Source: Verrucomicrobiia bacterium
GTDB taxonomy: Bacteria > Verrucomicrobiota > Verrucomicrobiia > Limisphaerales > UBA1319
Assembly: GCA_017880715.1 (NCBI GenBank)
Contig: JADGRT010000156.1
Span: forward strand, 1-6,975
Length of the DNA: 6,975 nucleotides
Direction: 5' to 3'
Shown here: one piece after another, positions 6,264-6,975 of the stretch
How the letters are laid out: every line of letters starts with the position of its first letter
Numbering within the stretch: position 1 is the first letter of the stretch
Made by a program: the position numbers and the translations under genes
Notes under the pieces: generated by a model
Seen by the model: only the letters and a program-made list of their open reading frames with translations
Databases searched by the model: none
Told to the model about the DNA's origin: nothing

Positions 6264-6975
6264 ATGGGGAAGAGCACCGACCCCGTTAACGCCCGCAACG
6301 GCATGCGAAAAAAACTCATCCAAGGCAGCCTGGTCGGGCTGCTGGCGGCTGCGGGGATTTTGGGGGTCTGGTTTGTAGGCGCACTCGACACCTGGGAGTT
6401 TACTACGTGGAGCTGGCGCGTGCGGACATTCGCCACACACACGCCACCCCACCCGCAAATCAAAGTCATCCTGCTGGACCAAGCCAGCCTCGATTGGGGT
6501 AAGAAAGAAAGCGGCTGGCCCTGGCCCTGGCCGCGGACCGTCTACACCACCGTGATCGATTTCTGCCGGCGAGGTGGCGCTAAGGCGATTGCCTTCGATG
6601 TCCTTTACAGCGAGCCCTCAGCTTATGATGTGGCAGATGATGTTGCGCTGGGTGAGGCCCTGCGCCGCACCTCGAACTTCGTCAGTGCCTGTTATCTCAG
6701 CGCGACATCAGGCGATGCCACCAATTGGCCAGCCGGCTATCGCCCGCTTGTGTTTTCCTTCCAAAACCTCGAATCGTGGCTCGCCCGCCATCCCGCCGCG
6801 CAACTGGTCATGCCTCGGGCGGCTTTTCCCATCCCCGAAGTAGCCACGAATGCCGCCCTGCTCGCCAACGTGAAGGATCAACCGGATTCGGACGGGCAAT
6901 TCCGGCGGGCAACCCAGTTTCGGATCTTCGACGGCCAAGCAGTGCCTTCGTTGGGCCTGGCGACTTACCTGGTCG
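6264..6975 (+). CDS. CHASE2-domain sensor protein, 3'-partial
   Basis: An open frame of 237 codons runs off the window end. Residues about 17-40 form a membrane helix (signal anchor). From about 45 the sequence matches an extracytoplasmic CHASE2 sensor domain: KVILLDQASL (67-76), the hallmark WPWPR motif (here WPWPWPR, 85-91), GGAKAIAFDVLYSEPS (104-119), a D-rich segment (DVADDVALGEAL, 122-133), DSDGQFRR (208-215) and VPSLGLATYL (227-236). CHASE2 domains usually sit before a cytoplasmic output such as an adenylate/guanylate cyclase, histidine kinase or Ser/Thr kinase; the output lies beyond the window, so it is unknown here. The ATG at 6264 is chosen over the in-frame ATG at 6303 because AAGG sits at 6252-6255 with eight-base spacing; either start leaves the membrane helix intact. 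The frame is the same as that of the M48 gene and stays open after its TAG. Confidence 0.87.
   Translation, partial: MGKSTDPVNARNGMRKKLIQGSLVGLLAAAGILGVWFVGALDTWEFTTWSWRVRTFATHTPPHPQIKVILLDQASLDWGKKESGWPWPWPRTVYTTVIDFCRRGGAKAIAFDVLYSEPSAYDVADDVALGEALRRTSNFVSACYLSATSGDATNWPAGYRPLVFSFQNLESWLARHPAAQLVMPRAAFPIPEVATNAALLANVKDQPDSDGQFRRATQFRIFDGQAVPSLGLATYLV

Noticed and set aside
6574..6843. 89-codon plus-strand frame inside the CHASE2 region
   Set aside because: The CHASE2 frame is open from 6264 to the window end with the family motifs in order; this is a shifted-frame shadow.

Overview
The window reads as ordinary chromosomal DNA of a moderately GC-rich, Gram-negative-type bacterium. Evidence for a cell envelope with a periplasm is a secreted SH3b protein, a lipoprotein M48 metalloprotease and a membrane-anchored CHASE2 sensor. 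The gene mix (divergent two-part transketolase with an Ala/Pro linker, cyclic-nucleotide-binding MscS channel, CHASE2 protein) would suit a PVC-group organism such as Verrucomicrobiota, but this is a guess from gene style. No rRNA, tRNA, CRISPR array or intact mobile element was seen.

Layout, left to right. (1) Positions 1-651, + strand: 3' part of a CPBP-family intramembrane protease, cut by the window edge. (2) 653-2728, - strand: a complete 691-residue transketolase, convergent with the protease gene. Only one base separates the two stop codons, and a small symmetrical hairpin spans both. (3) 2729-3101: a divergent intergenic region. It holds a perfect 16-bp AT-rich palindrome just upstream of the transketolase start and a coding-looking minus-strand tail of unknown origin. 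(4) 3102-4652, + strand: an MscS-type channel fused to a C-terminal cyclic-nucleotide-binding domain (bCNG type). (5) 4653-4809: a leader region with three CCATGTT repeats and a 45-codon open frame that overlaps the next start codon. (6) 4810-5304, 5301-6221 and 6264 to the window end, + strand: an apparent operon of a secreted SH3b protein, a lipoprotein M48 zinc protease (ATGA overlap, strong ribosome binding site) and the N-terminal part of a CHASE2 sensor cut by the window edge.

How the parts may fit together: the last three genes look like an envelope-facing module, with a wall- or protein-binding SH3b protein, a periplasmic quality-control protease and a transmembrane sensor. CHASE2 proteins often end in a nucleotide cyclase. 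If this one does, the cyclic-nucleotide-binding channel directly upstream would be a natural effector, making envelope sensing -> cNMP -> channel gating a testable local circuit. The cyclase part lies outside the window, so that link is inference.
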